Shown in pieces: positions 7,800 through 15,882 of a stretch of DNA of 24,991 bases (the first letter of the stretch is position 1; every line of letters starts with the position of its first letter). The position numbers and the translations under genes are program-made. The stretch covers positions 1 to 24,991 of the forward strand of contig NZ_CAMLOV010000073.1 of NCBI RefSeq assembly GCF_946481715.1, read 5' to 3'. Origin of the DNA: an uncultured Mucilaginibacter sp. GTDB taxonomy: Bacteria; Bacteroidota; Bacteroidia; Sphingobacteriales; Sphingobacteriaceae. A model generated the notes under the pieces. That model was not told the DNA's origin and made no database searches. It was given only the letters and a program-made list of their open reading frames with translations.

Positions 7800-7810
7800 C
7801 AGGAAAATTA

Positions 7811-7842
7811 AAAGCGCTTAGAGAGATCTAAGCGCTTTTTTT
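7811..7842 (+). terminator. Terminator of tRNA-Asp
   Basis: A 12-bp perfect stem AAAGCGCTTAGA (7811-7822) / TCTAAGCGCTTT (7827-7838) with a GAGA loop, followed by a run of T. Confidence 0.9.
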
Positions 7843-8154
7843 GCTTAGAATGCCTATCGGTAAAGCAAAAAGCGGGCGAGATTATCACAAGGGACTGGAA
7901 TTTAGTAAAAAGGAGCACCAATGACAACGGAATTCGCACTTTTTATAAAGGCATATTTGGATAACAACTGCATTAGGTGCCACCTGTAAGGGGGCTTTAC
8001 ATCGTAAATGGCAAACAGTTGCTGCAACAATACAAAGGCTATCTGAGCAGCTTTCGTGGCTGGGATCAGAAAATCGCCGCCTTGTTATTTGTTTCTTTTC
8101 CATCTTATTCAATTCCATTTAAAATGGCATAAAAAAGCCGGATGTTTAGCGCCG
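7843..8154. other. Intergenic stretch with no confident gene
   Basis: About 310 nt. On the minus strand an ATG-started 77-codon frame (8118 to 7885) has eight Cys but no recognisable family and no clear ribosome-binding site. The neighbouring minus-strand frame is open from 8084 to 7902 without a start, and reads as a more protein-like helical segment (ATKAAQIAFVLLQQLFAIYD). Together these could be the remnant of a frameshifted small gene. The 11-mer TTAGAATGCCT of tRNA-Asp recurs at 7845-7855, which may be chance. Confidence 0.3.
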
Positions 8155-11100
8155 CTACTCGCTCCTTAAACTCTTCACCGGGTTTGCAGTGGCTGCCTTT
8201 ATTGCCTGGAAACTTATGGTTACCAATGCAATAATTATGGCTGCAAACCCGCCTGCAGCAAATAACCACCAGCTTATGCTAATGCGGAAAACATAATCCT
8301 GCAACCACTGGTGCATGTAATACCATGCAATTGGTGCAGCAATGGAAAAGGCAATTGTAATAAGTATGACAAACTCTTTCGAAAACAAGTAGACGATGTT
8401 GCCTGTACTAGCACCAAGTACTTTACGGATACCTACTTCTTTTATCCGCTGCACGGCCATGAATGAGGCTAGGCCGTATAACCCCAGACAGCTAAGGAAT
8501 ATGGCGATTGCGGCAAAAATTTTATACAACATGGCTAACTGGTTTTCCTGCTTGTAAAAGTTTTCAATTTTCTCATCAAGGAACTTGTATTCGTAAACGA
8601 AATCGGGGAAGTTTTGATCAAATATCTTTTTGATAGACTGCATGGTTGCAGGGATATTTGTGGTTGCCAGTTTTATCCCCGCCTGGTTGTACATAGTAAC
8701 GTTTGTGGTAATAAGCAGCGGTGCAAGGCCGTGGCGAAAAGACCTGTCATTAAAATCTTTAAGCACGCCAACAACAGGGCACTTTATCCTGTCGCCCCAC
8801 ATGCTTATTTCTTTGTTTAATATATCTTCCGGGTCTTTGATCCCCAAACTTTTCAAGAGTGATTCGTTCACCAAAAATTCTCTTGTCATGCCGGAGGGTT
8901 GCAAATTCCTTCCGGCTATCAGCTGTAATTTATAGGCCGGCACATAACCTTCGTCGGCAAATTTGGTAATAGCTTTAAAGTCTGTTTCCTTTATTGCATG
9001 GTTAAACCGAAAGGTGCTCCACAAATCAATTCCATCTTCAACCGGGGTGTTGGAACTGTAGCTAACAACTTTTACGCCGTTTACTGATAACAGTTGATTC
9101 TTTACAAAATCAAGCCTGCTGATGCGAACGCTATCTACACGAAAGGGGACGTTTACAATCGCATCCTTATCAAAGCCCAGTGGCTGATCCATAAAGAAAT
9201 TCATTTGTTTTACAATGATGAGCGTACCAATAATGAGCGCCTGGGCAATGACGAACTGAAACACCACCAGCCCCCTCCTTAACGACATTCCGTTTGCAGT
9301 ATTTGACGTGAGTTTATTCTTTAATGCATTAATAGGGTTAAACCGTGATAAAACAATTGCAGGGTAAAAACCGGCAAGCGCCGTTACTAAAACTGTAACG
9401 ATCAAAAGGAACAATATAAGTGTGGGATTGCCAAGTATGTTGAATGAAAGCGAAAGCTCTAATAGATCATTAACAGAAGGTAACGCAAAGATGGTAATAC
9501 ACCCAGCAAGGACTACAGCACTTAATACGATCAAAAATGTTTCCACGATGAATTGGATCTGCAATTGAGATTTACTGCTTCCCAAAACTTTACGTACGCC
9601 AACTTCCTTTGCACGGTTAACGGCTTGTGCTGTAGAGAGGTTGATAAAGTTTACGCAGGCAATTAATAGGATAAATGCAGCAACCAGCCACAATACATTG
9701 AGCAACTGGCGGCTGATTGTTTTGTTGCTATAATTGCCTGCCTCTGTATCATAATGCACCGCACTTAATGGCTGCACAATATGCGTATCCTTGTTGCCGG
9801 GAGATTGCACCTTTAGGGAGTACGCCCTTAATTGTTGATTTAAATTGTCCGCTGAAATATTCGGCGGGAGCAAAATGTAGCAACCAAAATCCGATCCCGT
9901 TCTGTCCTCCCAATCGGTTGATTTAACCATATCGGCTGTAGACGGCGTTCCGATAGATACAGCAAGTTTCAGTTGAAAGTCGGTGTTGGAAGGAATGGTT
10001 GCCAAAATGCCCGAAACCTTCAGTACATCAGTACCGTGGCTGAATATATTGCCGCCTGCCTGTAGCTTAATTGTTTTTCCTATCGCTGCTTTCCAGTCGC
10101 CAAAGTATTTTTCAGCAATTTCTTTTGTAAGCAATACATTATTGGGGGCTTTCAACGATGCATATGTTCCGGCAAGAAGGGGGAAATCAAACATTTTAAA
10201 AAATGAAGGTTCTGTAAAAAAAACACCCCGCTGCTCTTTAAATATCTTTTTTGATGTACCATTATTATCCGGTATCAGTACCTGGTCGTCTTTGCTCGCA
10301 TAAATCGGGGCTACCTGTTCTATTTGGGGGAAAGCCGCTTTCAACCCCTCCGGCATTGGCAGCGGGATATCTTTCCCGTAAGAAACCGTTCCCGATTCTG
10401 CATGATGATATTCGGTCAACACCCGATAGATACGGGCTTTTTTTGAGTGAAAACCATCGTAGCGGGTTTGATATTGTATAATTATAAAAATCGTCATACA
10501 AACGGCGACACCAACAGCCAGGCCAACAACATTAATAGCGGCATAGCTTTTATTGCGCGTTAGGTTGCGCCATGCTATTTTCAAATAATTTTTAAACATA
10601 AAATTGCGGGTTATTTTGTCGTAAGCCCACCTGGGGGTGGCTTCCTTAAACGAAATTACCCTTGCATATTGAAGATTGCTTCTCAAATTATAAGATGGGT
10701 ACTCTTTTTTTAAGCCGTTTTTATATTCCAGCGGGCTCTTCCCTGCCATTTGCTTAAAAATACGGTTAAAAGAGCTTTGAGAATTGAAGCCCGATTCGTA
10801 CGCTATACCCAATAGTGTGATATGATCATAACCATGATCCTGCATTTTGCGGGCAGCCGCCTTAACGCGGTACTCATTAATAAAATCATTAAAACTTTTT
10901 CTGAGTGCCGTATTAATTATCCGGGATAATTCATGGGGGTGCAAATCAAGCTTTTCAGCAAGTGCACTTAAGCTTAATTCCGGGTCCTGGTAGTAATGGT
11001 TTTCTTTCACCACGTTCTTTAACCATATACCTTTTTGCTTCAGTTCCTCGGGCAGCAATGGTTTCATTATAGGTAGGGCGTTAGATGGGGCGTCCATTTC

Positions 11101-11826
11101 AGCACGTAAAAAGGCCCTCGCCGCCATCCATATCAACGTTAACACCAAAAGAAGGTATAGCGGATGATACCCCCGTGCGTTTAATTGGTAATGATAATAA
11201 AAATGGTCGGTCGCAGTAAAGGGTATCACCAACAGCCATAGCAGGCCAAAAGCTAAAAGCAGGTTATGCAGCCACCGCAATTCGCGCCGGTACCGGTCGC
11301 CGCTGTTAAATTTAGCCCGTTGGTAAAAGCGTTCTATTAACCTGCAAGATGCGTACAGGTAAATACTTACCGAGACAGCTGCCAACCATTGTAATACCGG
11401 GTTCAGCAGTTGAAAGGCGGGTGTATCAAAAGTAGCCGCGCCGGTTTTTATGCTATAGCTAAATCTTAAGGCCCAGGCACCCAACTCCAGCAGCAAGGGG
11501 CTAAAATGCAACAGGTCCTTCCGCCGGAAACTATATCGTGGCGAAGTGACCTTAAGCACGTAAAAGAAAATGAAGGGGCCAAGGGCCAGTGAAAATTGCA
11601 GCGGCAGCCGGCCCCAAAAAGGGAAATAGGAAGTCAGCCCAACGTCAATCGCCAATGTCCGGGCTATCCACAAAATAGCTACAGCCAACGCTAAAGCTAA
11701 AAACCGATTTGCATGCCTGTTTGCCTTCCTGGTGAACCATAAAAGCAGGATAAAAGTGAGTCCGACGAAAATCGTTCCAAGGAACGCAACGTCATAAAGG
11801 GTTATATGGAATGTATATGGTTTCAA
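8155..11826 (-). CDS. Fusion of 7TM membrane domain, AraC DNA-binding domain and FtsX/MacB-type permease
   Basis: 1223 residues in one uninterrupted frame. Residues 10-240 hold seven hydrophobic segments (LGTIFVGLTFILLLWF, LALALAVAILWIA and so on), as in the membrane-bound AraC regulators of Bacteroidota. Residues about 280-370 are an AraC-type double helix-turn-helix (LSALAEKLDLHPHELSRIIN ... IAYESGFNSQSSFNRIFKQM, then SPLEYK). After a 40-residue linker, MFKNYLKIAWRNLTRNK at 410 begins what is normally the start of a free-standing ~800-residue permease. It has an N-terminal helix at about 428-450, a periplasmic MacB-like domain to about 690, FtsX helices with RAKEVGVRKVLGSS (738-751), then a second half ending in RIKEVGIRKVLGAS and the usual tail NPVKSLRSE. 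No ATPase gene is adjacent. An internal start at 10599 could yield the permease alone, but no good ribosome-binding site is seen. It could couple transport or membrane sensing to transcription. Confidence 0.88.
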   Translation of the reverse strand: MKPYTFHITLYDVAFLGTIFVGLTFILLLWFTRKANRHANRFLALALAVAILWIARTLAIDVGLTSYFPFWGRLPLQFSLALGPFIFFYVLKVTSPRYSFRRKDLLHFSPLLLELGAWALRFSYSIKTGAATFDTPAFQLLNPVLQWLAAVSVSIYLYASCRLIERFYQRAKFNSGDRYRRELRWLHNLLLAFGLLWLLVIPFTATDHFYYHYQLNARGYHPLYLLLVLTLIWMAARAFLRAEMDAPSNALPIMKPLLPEELKQKGIWLKNVVKENHYYQDPELSLSALAEKLDLHPHELSRIINTALRKSFNDFINEYRVKAAARKMQDHGYDHITLLGIAYESGFNSQSSFNRIFKQMAGKSPLEYKNGLKKEYPSYNLRSNLQYARVISFKEATPRWAYDKITRNFMFKNYLKIAWRNLTRNKSYAAINVVGLAVGVAVCMTIFIIIQYQTRYDGFHSKKARIYRVLTEYHHAESGTVSYGKDIPLPMPEGLKAAFPQIEQVAPIYASKDDQVLIPDNNGTSKKIFKEQRGVFFTEPSFFKMFDFPLLAGTYASLKAPNNVLLTKEIAEKYFGDWKAAIGKTIKLQAGGNIFSHGTDVLKVSGILATIPSNTDFQLKLAVSIGTPSTADMVKSTDWEDRTGSDFGCYILLPPNISADNLNQQLRAYSLKVQSPGNKDTHIVQPLSAVHYDTEAGNYSNKTISRQLLNVLWLVAAFILLIACVNFINLSTAQAVNRAKEVGVRKVLGSSKSQLQIQFIVETFLIVLSAVVLAGCITIFALPSVNDLLELSLSFNILGNPTLILFLLIVTVLVTALAGFYPAIVLSRFNPINALKNKLTSNTANGMSLRRGLVVFQFVIAQALIIGTLIIVKQMNFFMDQPLGFDKDAIVNVPFRVDSVRISRLDFVKNQLLSVNGVKVVSYSSNTPVEDGIDLWSTFRFNHAIKETDFKAITKFADEGYVPAYKLQLIAGRNLQPSGMTREFLVNESLLKSLGIKDPEDILNKEISMWGDRIKCPVVGVLKDFNDRSFRHGLAPLLITTNVTMYNQAGIKLATTNIPATMQSIKKIFDQNFPDFVYEYKFLDEKIENFYKQENQLAMLYKIFAAIAIFLSCLGLYGLASFMAVQRIKEVGIRKVLGASTGNIVYLFSKEFVILITIAFSIAAPIAWYYMHQWLQDYVFRISISWWLFAAGGFAAIIIALVTISFQAIKAATANPVKSLRSE

Positions 11827-11979
11827 GTAAATAAGCTAAGTTAATTACTATTCCTAACCTTTAAAATATTAAAGCTATACTTTAATGAGCGTTGAGGCGA
11901 AAGGACTTGCACATGTAAACCTTCCACACGGTATTCCCGGTCGCCATTATTGTGGTTAACATAAATGCAGGCAGCGTAA

Positions 11980-12405
11980 TCATTCTTTCTCAGCCGACCA
12001 TCTGCCCGGGTCTGCAACCGACCCATCGCTCGAGCCCGTCCAGATGCCGTTCATTATCCGGCCATTGGTTGATACATTTACGGTATAAACAACGGCTTCT
12101 ATATTGCCGCTTATCAATACCGATGTCATGGTAAGCACCCTTGTATTCGGATTATATTCCCCGATAATACTATCGGTGCCTGATTGCTGCCCGTCGGCTG
12201 CATCCCATAAAAACAAGCCGGTGTATTTATTTTCGCCCCCCTCCTGCTTCAGGGTAAACGAGCCTGTCCAATGCAAGTCGTTGTTGCCAACGGCGGCAGT
12301 TATCTTCCATTTACCAGCCAGTGAGGGTTCGGGCTGCGATTTGGACTGGCACGACACCATAAATGCCACTGCCAATACCGCGAAAAGGGTTTTTATAATA
12401 CGCAT
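11980..12405 (-). CDS. Small lipoprotein of unknown function
   Basis: 141 residues from the Met at 12405. This start is chosen over one 45 nt upstream because it opens a lipoprotein signal peptide, MRIIKTLFAVLAVAFMVSC, with Cys19 as the lipidated residue, followed by QSKS. The mature part (LAGKWKITAAVGNNDLHWTGSFTLKQEGG ... GRIMNGIWTGSSDGSVADPGRWSAEKE) has the short-strand pattern of a lipocalin-like beta-barrel, with the typical opening GKWK and closing G.W.G. The family is an inference from that pattern. It precedes the fusion regulator-permease gene on the same strand with a 153-nt gap, so co-transcription is possible but unproven. Confidence 0.75.
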   Translation of the reverse strand: MRIIKTLFAVLAVAFMVSCQSKSQPEPSLAGKWKITAAVGNNDLHWTGSFTLKQEGGENKYTGLFLWDAADGQQSGTDSIIGEYNPNTRVLTMTSVLISGNIEAVVYTVNVSTNGRIMNGIWTGSSDGSVADPGRWSAEKE

Positions 12406-12497
12406 AATGCTGAGATAAAATGGATTGGTTTGTACGTTAAAGATAATCAAACCACCATACCTTTTGCATTGGGAGGGAATATTTTACTAAAAAACTA

Positions 12498-12971
12498 TCA
12501 CAGAGCTTTTTTACTGCTATTAAATGAATCCCTGAATATTTTCCAGCCGCTCTTTGTAAACCTCCACAATTTCAAGTAATGGCCATTATCTAAAAGCTTA
12601 CCACCCGGTTCAAAAACCTGCCAGGTACCCTCCTCGGCTACATATTCCTTACCATCGCCGTAAATATTGCTGGTTTGGAATTTAACTCCTTTAACTTTCC
12701 CTGCTGCAAAGGTGTCTTCAAAGTCCTTCAGCAACGCTCTTCTGCCGGAAATAGGAAGCATGTTTGGTGCCAATAGGCGCGCATCGTCGGTATAGAGGTT
12801 TACAATAGATAGGTCGCTTTTGGCGAACAAGTTAAAATAAACCGCGTTGGTTTTACCAATCTCCTCTTTAATTGCAAGTAAGCGCGGCTTAGGGGTTTGA
12901 GCCAGGCTGCTGCCATACGTCAAAAAAAGGATGATGCACACGAGGGCGGTTATTAAATTGTTTTGTTTCAT
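12498..12971 (-). CDS. Secreted NTF2-like (DUF4440/SnoaL-type) protein
   Basis: 157 residues with a signal peptide (MKQNNLITALVCIILFLTYGSSLAQ, cleavage near 24). The mature domain follows the NTF2-like alpha+beta cone order. It has an N-terminal helix (LAIKEEIGKTNAVYFNLFAKSDLSIVNLYTDDARLLAPNMLPISGRRALLKDFEDTF), then strands ending in GHYLKLWRFTKSGWKIFRDSFNS. This matches the DUF4440/SnoaL group that is common in Bacteroidota, usually without a known substrate. The gene lies between the lipoprotein gene and the AraC regulator gene, all on the minus strand. Confidence 0.8.
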   Translation of the reverse strand: MKQNNLITALVCIILFLTYGSSLAQTPKPRLLAIKEEIGKTNAVYFNLFAKSDLSIVNLYTDDARLLAPNMLPISGRRALLKDFEDTFAAGKVKGVKFQTSNIYGDGKEYVAEEGTWQVFEPGGKLLDNGHYLKLWRFTKSGWKIFRDSFNSSKKAL

Positions 12972-13047
12972 GATGGTGTAATTGAATAAATAATTACAGC
13001 AAAGCTACCACCCGGCGAAGCGCGTAAATTGTAAAAACCGGAACCGA

Positions 13048-13863
13048 TTAATTTTTGAGGGCAGACAAAAGGTCCGTTGAACTTTCGGGAGAAAATCCGG
13101 AAGGGGTTGAGCCGGTAAAGAATTTAAAATCCTTAATAAAATGCGACTGGTCAAAATAGCCGCATTGATGTGCAATTGTAGTGAATGATGAATGGTTTGC
13201 CGAGACGAGGTGAAGGCTTTTTTGAAACCGGGCTATTTTACTAAACAGGTTTGGGCTAAGCCCGGAATAATTTAGGAATATTTTCTGCAGGTAACGGGAA
13301 GAAATGCCGTACCGTGACGCGACGGTATTAACGTTTTCGAAAAATCCGTCATGGCTTAAATCATGCATAATGCTGTTTACCAGCTTTACCTTGTTAAACT
13401 TATTAGCCAAACGGAAAAGCCGCTGCGTTAAAAATTCTTCTACCAGTTCAAGCCTCCTGTCCAACGATTTGGTTTCAGATAATTTTGAATGAAGCATGGT
13501 GATCTCGCCGCCGCCTATATCTTTAAAATCAATTACCTGCCCGTTGAACTCCTCAATTGGTTCCTTAAAAAAGCAAGCGGCTGTATGCGTAAAAAACCTT
13601 ATGCCTAACATAGCATGCCTGCCTACAGATTTAAACGTGAAGGGCTGGATGGTTTGTCCCCAAAGCTGCACATCGGGCTGTTTTACCAGGCCACCATTTA
13701 TAATTTGCTGCGGCCCATCCGCACCAAGGTTAAACATGATCTCTACTGCTCCCGTCGCGAAAACCTTATCCTCGGTAAATACGGCGGTATCCGTTTCGCA
13801 CACAAAATAACATTGTACGTAATTTTTTAAAAAGTTATTGGGGCGGAATTCCGTATAGCGCAT
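13048..13863 (-). CDS. AraC family transcriptional regulator
   Basis: 271 residues. The C-terminal ~100 residues (about 155-258) form the AraC double helix-turn-helix: VNTVASRYGISSRYLQKIFLNYSGLSPNLFSKIARF, then HSSFTTIAHQCGYFDQSHFIKDFKFFTGSTPSGF. The N-terminal sensory part (YTEFRPNNFLKNYVQCYFVCETDT ... KVFATGAVEIMFNLG) has the pattern of the cupin-like DUF6597 domain, often found with AraC regulators in Bacteroidota. There is no membrane segment, so it is a soluble one-component regulator. Its nearest downstream gene is the secreted NTF2-like protein 76 nt away, which may be a target. The ligand is unknown. Confidence 0.9.
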   Translation of the reverse strand: MRYTEFRPNNFLKNYVQCYFVCETDTAVFTEDKVFATGAVEIMFNLGADGPQQIINGGLVKQPDVQLWGQTIQPFTFKSVGRHAMLGIRFFTHTAACFFKEPIEEFNGQVIDFKDIGGGEITMLHSKLSETKSLDRRLELVEEFLTQRLFRLANKFNKVKLVNSIMHDLSHDGFFENVNTVASRYGISSRYLQKIFLNYSGLSPNLFSKIARFQKSLHLVSANHSSFTTIAHQCGYFDQSHFIKDFKFFTGSTPSGFSPESSTDLLSALKN

Positions 13864-14013
13864 GTATCAAAATAACGGCATCAATGAGTGTTTATTTTAT
13901 GATAATGGGCACCCATTACCCTTATTTTAAAAGCACGTAGAAACCCCTGATTTTAAAATAGTTGATACTATTAGTTAAAATGCTGTGTATGTTTACATCA
14001 CACACCTACTGAT

Positions 14014-14274
14014 ATGAACGCAAATTTATCACCATTAGAACTCCCTGTAACCGGCTGCACCGGCGATTATTTGGACAAGCTGCTACACGGCCCACATAAT
14101 TCATCAGCTATGGATACGGAGTTAAAGAAGATAAATGCGCATGTTGTACAGGAGGAAGCGTTGATGATGAGGCTGCTCACTTCAATCGGTATAATGCTTT
14201 TTGTGGTAATACTTGTTTGCCTGTTTTATTTACCCGGGATAGCATCAACGGGGATTGGTGCTTTCCAACGTTGA
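14014..14274 (+). CDS. Small single-pass membrane protein, hypothetical
   Basis: 86 residues, predicted from an ATG-started frame with a strong hydrophobic helix at about 55-76 (LTSIGIMLFVVILVCLFYLPGI) and a hydrophilic N-terminal half with a charged helix (ELKKINAHVVQEEALMMR). I do not recognise a family. Upstream there is a TTG (13962-13964) and a TATGTTTA (13988-13995) with 23-nt spacing, only a loose match to the promoter consensus. It is divergent from the AraC gene and has a strong hairpin 80 nt downstream, which supports it as a transcription unit. Confidence 0.5.
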   Translation: MNANLSPLELPVTGCTGDYLDKLLHGPHNSSAMDTELKKINAHVVQEEALMMRLLTSIGIMLFVVILVCLFYLPGIASTGIGAFQR

Positions 14275-14354
14275 TCGGAACGGACGCTTTTTCAATTTAT
14301 ATGTTGCGCCTTGGGGGCACATCAGCATATACTAAGTGCCGACTGAAAAATGAG

Positions 14355-14388
14355 AAAAGCCTTAAATCTCCTGGATTTAAGGCTTTTG
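14355..14388. terminator. Bidirectional terminator hairpin
   Basis: A 14-bp perfect stem AAAAGCCTTAAATC (14355-14368) / GATTTAAGGCTTTT (14374-14387) with a 5-nt loop. Both strands end in a short T-run. It separates the small membrane protein gene (plus) from the dienelactone hydrolase-family gene (minus). Confidence 0.8.
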
Positions 14389-14409
14389 TGTGTATAAGGG
14401 TGGCGGACC

Positions 14410-15297
14410 TTACTTCAAGTTCGCAGTAAAAAAATCAATGGTGCGTTTCCATGCCAGTTCGGCAGCGGCTTTGTCATACCGTGGTGTGGTATCGTTGTGG
14501 AAGCCATGGTTCACGTTTTCGTAAACAAAAGCCTGATATTTTTTACCGTTTTCTTTTAAAGCGGCCTCGTAGGGGGGTGCGCCCGCCATTATGCGGGTAT
14601 CTAATGATGCGTTGTGAATCATCAGCGGCGCATTAATTTTGGGCACATCGGCTACCGCAGGCTGCGAACCATAAAATGGCACGGCCGCTGCCAAATCCGG
14701 TACACGGACAGCCATCATATTAGCGATGCCGCCGCCATAACAAAAGCCCACCACGCCAACCTTACCGTTGCAATCTTTATGGTTTTTAAGGTATTGGTAC
14801 GCGGCAATAAAATCCTCCTCCATCTGGCCTTTATCGCGTTTGCTTTGCATCTCGCGCCCGGCATCGTCATTACCGGGATATCCGCCAAGCGGGCTAAGCG
14901 CATCGGGCGCAAGCGAGATAAAACCAGCGAGGGCCGCCCTTCTCCCTACGTCTTCAATATAGGGGTTTAGTCCGCGGTTTTCATGCACTACAATAATGCC
15001 GCCGAGTTTCTTTTTGGCATCTATGGGTTTTGATAGCAGTCCTTTTATAGTCCCGCCACCTTTTGGCGAAGGGTAGTTAATAAATTCTGATTTCAAGCGC
15101 GGGTCGTCTGCGGTTACCTGTATTTTTGTTTTGTAATCGGGCATCAGGAAACTCATTATGGCAGGCACAGTTAAACCGCCAACAGCATAAAGAGATAGTT
15201 TTTGTACAAAGCCGCGCCTGTCCAGCCGGTTGTGTGCGTAATCATCGTACAGGTCAAATACTTCCTGCTTTATGTCTTCTTTCTTTATCTCGTTCAT
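14410..15297 (-). CDS. Dienelactone hydrolase family protein, probably Tat-exported
   Basis: 295 residues of the alpha/beta-hydrolase fold. The dienelactone hydrolase triad is visible: Cys186 in GFCYGGG, Asp233 in SLDTRI and His264 in NHGFHND. Residues 23-45 (RLDRRGFVQKLSLYAVGGLTVPA) look like a twin-arginine signal (RRGF.. followed by a hydrophobic stretch), preceded by an unusually long 25-residue lead. Export and folding through the Tat system are therefore likely. The enzyme would hydrolyse a lactone or ester; the natural substrate is unknown and need not be dienelactone. It is a single-gene unit, with a TAnnTTTG promoter upstream and a shared hairpin terminator downstream. Confidence 0.9.
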   Translation of the reverse strand: MNEIKKEDIKQEVFDLYDDYAHNRLDRRGFVQKLSLYAVGGLTVPAIMSFLMPDYKTKIQVTADDPRLKSEFINYPSPKGGGTIKGLLSKPIDAKKKLGGIIVVHENRGLNPYIEDVGRRAALAGFISLAPDALSPLGGYPGNDDAGREMQSKRDKGQMEEDFIAAYQYLKNHKDCNGKVGVVGFCYGGGIANMMAVRVPDLAAAVPFYGSQPAVADVPKINAPLMIHNASLDTRIMAGAPPYEAALKENGKKYQAFVYENVNHGFHNDTTPRYDKAAAELAWKRTIDFFTANLK

Positions 15298-15314
15298 AAA
15301 AATATTGGTTTATT

Positions 15315-15346
15315 CAAATGTAACAATTCGGCGCAATGGCTTGCAA
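15315..15346 (-). promoter_or_regulatory. Probable promoter of the dienelactone hydrolase-family gene
   Basis: On the minus strand TACATTTG (plus-strand 15315-15322) matches TAnnTTTG, with a TTG (15344-15346) 21 nt upstream, slightly longer than the usual 19. It would start transcription about 10-15 nt before the ATG at 15297. Confidence 0.5.
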
Positions 15347-15477
15347 ACCAAATAGTAACAGTGTAGTTACGTAGAATGTCTTGAAGCCGGGCGCAAACCT
15401 TTAGTAGTGGCGATGCGCCACCGGGGAGGATACAGCCTGATTTAACCCAAAGCAGCCCTTTATTGGTAATAAAATGA

Positions 15478-15505
15478 TTGCGCAATACTTTTTTGCCGTA
15501 TATTC
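15478..15505 (+). promoter_or_regulatory. Possible promoter of the small two-helix membrane protein gene
   Basis: TTG (15478-15480), an 18-nt spacer, then TATATTC (15499-15505), a partial match to TAnnTTTG, 36 nt before the start codon. Confidence 0.35.
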
Positions 15506-15540
15506 AGGCTATTAAAGTAGCTCTTATAAAAACCTAAACA

Positions 15541-15876
15541 ATGGAAACTGAAAAAGGCGCCCCACAATTGTCTGCGGAAAAAATGTACTATTACGCTAAT
15601 GAAATGTTCGACAGCGGAAGCACAACCGAAGAAGTAAGATTATCGCTTATTGCCCGTGGTGCCGACGAACAGCAGGCTAACGAGCTTGCCGATTTGATGG
15701 GCCAGCAGGTAACCGATGCCCGCCGGGCAAAAGCAAAAAACGATATGATATATGGTGCCTTATGGTTTGCCGGCGGTTTAATACTAACGCTTGCCCATGT
15801 CGGCTTTATATTTTGGGGCGCAATGCTTTTTGGCGGTATCCAGTTTTTTAAAGGGGTTATCAACTGGAACGAATAG
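15541..15876 (+). CDS. Small two-helix membrane protein, hypothetical
   Basis: 111 residues. The N-terminal 65 residues are soluble and helical, and look like a short repeat-type regulator domain (YYYANEMFDSGSTTEEVRLSLIARGADEQQANELADLM). Two hydrophobic helices follow (about 70-86 and 88-104: YGALWFAGGLILTLAHVGFIFWGAMLFGGIQFF). I recognise it as a type common in Bacteroidota but know no function for it. Its stop lies 6 nt from the stop of the convergent kinase gene, with no hairpin between them, so the two transcripts may overlap. Confidence 0.7.
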   Translation: METEKGAPQLSAEKMYYYANEMFDSGSTTEEVRLSLIARGADEQQANELADLMGQQVTDARRAKAKNDMIYGALWFAGGLILTLAHVGFIFWGAMLFGGIQFFKGVINWNE

Positions 15877-15882
15877 AAGCGG

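Noticed and set aside
7885..8118. 77-codon Cys-rich minus-strand frame as a possible peptide gene (for example a modified-peptide precursor)
   Set aside because: No leader motif such as GG, no modification or export genes nearby and no clear ribosome-binding site; kept only as an unassigned region.
10265..10501. Minus-strand 78-codon frame and other short frames inside the regulator-permease gene
   Set aside because: They are out-of-frame shadows of the 1223-residue coding region.
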